This document shows, piece after piece, positions 60,680-64,000 of a DNA stretch of 64,000 nt (position 1 is its first letter; each line of letters begins with the position of its first letter). The position numbers were made by a program, and so were the translations under genes. This stretch comes from Thermosynechococcaceae cyanobacterium MS004 (GTDB lineage: Bacteria > Cyanobacteriota > Cyanobacteriia > Thermosynechococcales > Thermosynechococcaceae): the NCBI GenBank assembly GCA_022402525.1, contig JAKRSB010000089.1:62001-126000 (forward strand), read 5' to 3'. The notes below the pieces were generated by a model. That model was not told where the DNA came from. It made no database searches and saw only the letters and a program-made list of their open reading frames with translations.

Positions 60680-61174
60680 ATGCCAAAGACTGAGGTACTG
60701 CTAGCCTCTGGGCAAGAATATTCCCTCCAGGTTGGCAAAAAGGGCGATCGCAAAGTCTTACTCAAGATGATGCAGCACGCCTATCAAGAGCAGCACCCTG
60801 ACGCAAATCTGGAGGCGATCGCCGAGACGATGGAGCAGCTCTGGTCAGAGCACACTCCTTTTTGGCTGGTGCTGGAGCCTCACCCGCAGGCTACTGTCGA
60901 CCCTCTGGCCCTAGGATGCCTCTGGATTGGGGCTGTATTAGATCCCATTACAGGCGATCGCTGTCCCCATGTCTTTTTGCTTTACGTTGATCCCCAGTAC
61001 CGACGGCGGGGTTTGGGTCGTGCCCTGATGCAGCACGGAGAAACCTGGGCGATCGCCCAAGGGTTTCAACAGCTAGGGCTGCATGTATTTGTAGAAAATG
61101 TCCCGGCTCAGTCTCTTTATCAAGGCCTAGGCTACGGCCCACAATCCGTTATTCTCCAGAAGACACTGCGTTAG
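60680..61174 (+). CDS. GNAT-family N-acetyltransferase
   Basis: A 164-residue acyl-CoA transferase. The acetyl-CoA motif A is VFLLYVDPQYRRRGLGRALM (Q/R-x-x-G-x-G/A), and motif B is in LHVFVENVPAQSLYQGLGYG. The substrate is unknown. The N-terminal third (residues 1-70) contains a HAYQEQHPDANLEAI helix. It starts with ATG 60680 after the MITE-like element; no clear ribosome site is seen. No neighbour suggests a role. Confidence 0.9.
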   Translation: MPKTEVLLASGQEYSLQVGKKGDRKVLLKMMQHAYQEQHPDANLEAIAETMEQLWSEHTPFWLVLEPHPQATVDPLALGCLWIGAVLDPITGDRCPHVFLLYVDPQYRRRGLGRALMQHGETWAIAQGFQQLGLHVFVENVPAQSLYQGLGYGPQSVILQKTLR

Positions 61175-61373
61175 CCTATGCTCTTAAAAGATACCGTTTA
61201 TACCGACAACCTCAGAACAAATCAGTCTTGGCTGTGCCAATCCATAAATTTTAGAGCGACTGCTGTTGTTGTTCGGGACAAATACGGGAATGATACCTAC
61301 AGCACAACGCCTTGTTGCATTATTCGTGGCGTCCACCAGCAGCAATCATTAGCGGCAATCATTAGCGGCAATC

Positions 61374-61580
61374 ATGAGTAATCCACTTTCCTATCCCGTC
61401 CCTCATGATTCTCAGCATTTATCTGTCCTGTATAAGCAGCTTGTCATCAGCCTAAAGTTTCATCACGGCCAAACCTTGAGTGAGCTTCCGAGAGACTTAG
61501 CCCTACAGGCTATGAATGAAGTTTGGGAATCCTGCATTTCAAAACCCGTACCGACCCGTAAGCCTTTACCCCCTATCTAG
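61374..61580 (+). CDS. Small conserved-looking hypothetical protein
   Basis: A 68-residue soluble protein with a good helix-like core (LSVLYKQLVISLKFHHGQTLSEL and ALQAMNEVWESCISK). I cannot assign a family. The ATG lies at the end of a tandem duplication ATTAGCGGCAATC (three near-copies, 61347-61373), which removes any ordinary ribosome site. The next gene, hisA, is 130 bp on. Confidence 0.5.
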   Translation: MSNPLSYPVPHDSQHLSVLYKQLVISLKFHHGQTLSELPRDLALQAMNEVWESCISKPVPTRKPLPPI

Positions 61581-61709
61581 AGACTGAGGCAAGACGGGAT
61601 CGAAGTTTGATGCACTGAGGTTGAATGCGCTGAGGTTGAATGGGTTGCAAAAGCTGCTTCAATGGAGGCTGGCGATCGCAGTAGGGACAGGAGCTATGGG
61701 ACAAGCACT

Positions 61710-62495
61710 ATGGATGTAATACCTGCCATCGATTTATTAAACGGTCGATGCGTACGCCTTTATCAAGGGGACTATAGCCAGTCAGAGGTGTTTGGAGAAG
61801 ACCCCATAGCGATGGCGCAAACCTGGGTTGATCAGGGCGCGAGCTGGCTGCATTTGGTGGATTTAGATGGGGCAAAAACGGGGGAGCCCATCAATTTACC
61901 CGTCATTGCCAAAATTTTGGAGCAGATATCCATTCCAGTGCAGGTCGGTGGTGGACTGCGAACTGCCGAGCGAGTCAAGGAACTGCTGGGACTGGGCGTG
62001 CGACGAGTCATTTTAGGGACGATTGCCATTGAGCAGCCCGACCTTGTAACTCAGCTTTGCGAACAGTATCCGCAACAGATTGTGGTGGGCATTGATGCGC
62101 GTGAGGGGAAGGTCGCAACCCGTGGCTGGCTGGAAACATCTGAGGTGGCAGCCGTCACCCTCGGACAGCAAATGGCGATCGCAGGAGCAGCGGCCATTAT
62201 CTACACAGACATCCAGCGTGATGGAACCCTGCAAGGCCCAAACCTCCCCATGCTGCGGGAAATGGCGGAAGCAGTCTCTATTCCGATTATTGCTTCCGGC
62301 GGCATTGGCTCCCTAACGGACCTCCTGAGTCTCTTAGGGCTAGAGCATCAGGGGGTCACGGGAGTCATTGTGGGGAAGGCGCTGTATTCAGGAAATGTGT
62401 CCTTGCGCGAGGCAATCCGAGCGATCGGCCCTGGTCGGTGGCAAGATGTTCCGCCAGACCGCTCTCCAGATCTAGACTCATCTGCCTTCGCCTAA
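61710..62495 (+). CDS. hisA: Phosphoribosylformimino-5-aminoimidazole carboxamide ribotide isomerase
   Basis: A 261-residue (beta-alpha)8-barrel enzyme of histidine biosynthesis. The catalytic Asp is in the start [20 protein letters not shown]; phosphate-binding motifs are VGGGLRT and ASGGIGSL; second catalytic Asp in [19 protein letters not shown] 61710 gives the usual N-terminus; the frame is open 16 codons further up. It is a step following HisI, whose stand-alone gene is at 37717. Not in an operon with other his genes, as is usual in cyanobacteria. Confidence 0.97.
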   Translation: MDVIPAIDLLNGRCVRLYQGDYSQSEVFGEDPIAMAQTWVDQGASWLHLVDLDGAKTGEPINLPVIAKILEQISIPVQVGGGLRTAERVKELLGLGVRRVILGTIAIEQPDLVTQLCEQYPQQIVVGIDAREGKVATRGWLETSEVAAVTLGQQMAIAGAAAIIYTDIQRDGTLQGPNLPMLREMAEAVSIPIIASGGIGSLTDLLSLLGLEHQGVTGVIVGKALYSGNVSLREAIRAIGPGRWQDVPPDRSPDLDSSAFA

Positions 62496-62526
62496 GGAAG
62501 TTTTACCAGAGAGGTCTGCCAGGGAC

Positions 62527-63954
<1,428 letters not shown>

Positions 63955-64000
63955 TTAAATTGCAGGGTAAAGTTGCAGGATAAAATCGCAGGATAAAACT

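Overview
The window is chromosomal DNA from a filamentous-type, probably Leptolyngbya/Oscillatoriales-like cyanobacterium. This is shown by photosystem II genes (psbB, psbT, psbM), the dark-operative protochlorophyllide reductase gene chlN, an SmtA metallothionein, an ArgZ/AgrE-type arginine dihydrolase fusion, and many copies of the cyanobacterial octamer GCGATCGC. The lineage below phylum level is inference. No rRNA, tRNA or CRISPR array was seen.

Layout. 0-12 kb is an accessory zone: Uma2 and DUF559 nuclease-fold genes, two type IV pilins, an OGT-like glycosyltransferase, two FkbM methyltransferases, two Rpn-family nuclease genes, remnants of further Rpn genes, an MntA/HepT toxin-antitoxin pair, a MITE and an 80-bp repeat family. 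12-31 kb is mostly core: YHS protein, aconitase B, a membrane GT2 glycosyltransferase, phosphotransacetylase-like protein, lumenal peroxiredoxin, PhoH, SpoIIM-like and bestrophin membrane proteins, psbB-psbT, a ferredoxin-psbM pair, mnmA and ispE. An unassigned structured RNA candidate lies after phoH.

31.4-45.5 kb is the most striking part: a zinc-homeostasis island. It has a Fur-family regulator (zur), at least five sites of the form AATGATAA-N3-TTATCATT, three COG0523 metallochaperone GTPases (one with a large His tract), a fourth P-loop protein with a COG0523-like C-terminus but no CxCC, enzyme copies HisI, FolE and HemB, a DUF1830 protein, a WD40 protein, two metallophosphatase-fold proteins with altered metal ligands, an FAD enzyme, and on the excess side an SmtB-type repressor divergent from smtA. 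Zinc-scarcity and zinc-excess responses thus sit side by side.

45.5-50 kb carries a thioredoxin-like ferredoxin, two glycosyltransferases of the arsenosugar type and argZ/agrE, whose stop codon is the target of a second MITE copy. 50-64 kb holds GOGAT genes gltB and gltD separated by a PIN toxin-antitoxin pair, a Nudix hydrolase, PrxQ, a GNAT protein, hisA and chlN. Short tandem duplications of about 10-18 bp, each of different sequence, recur at gene edges and inside gene termini through the whole window.
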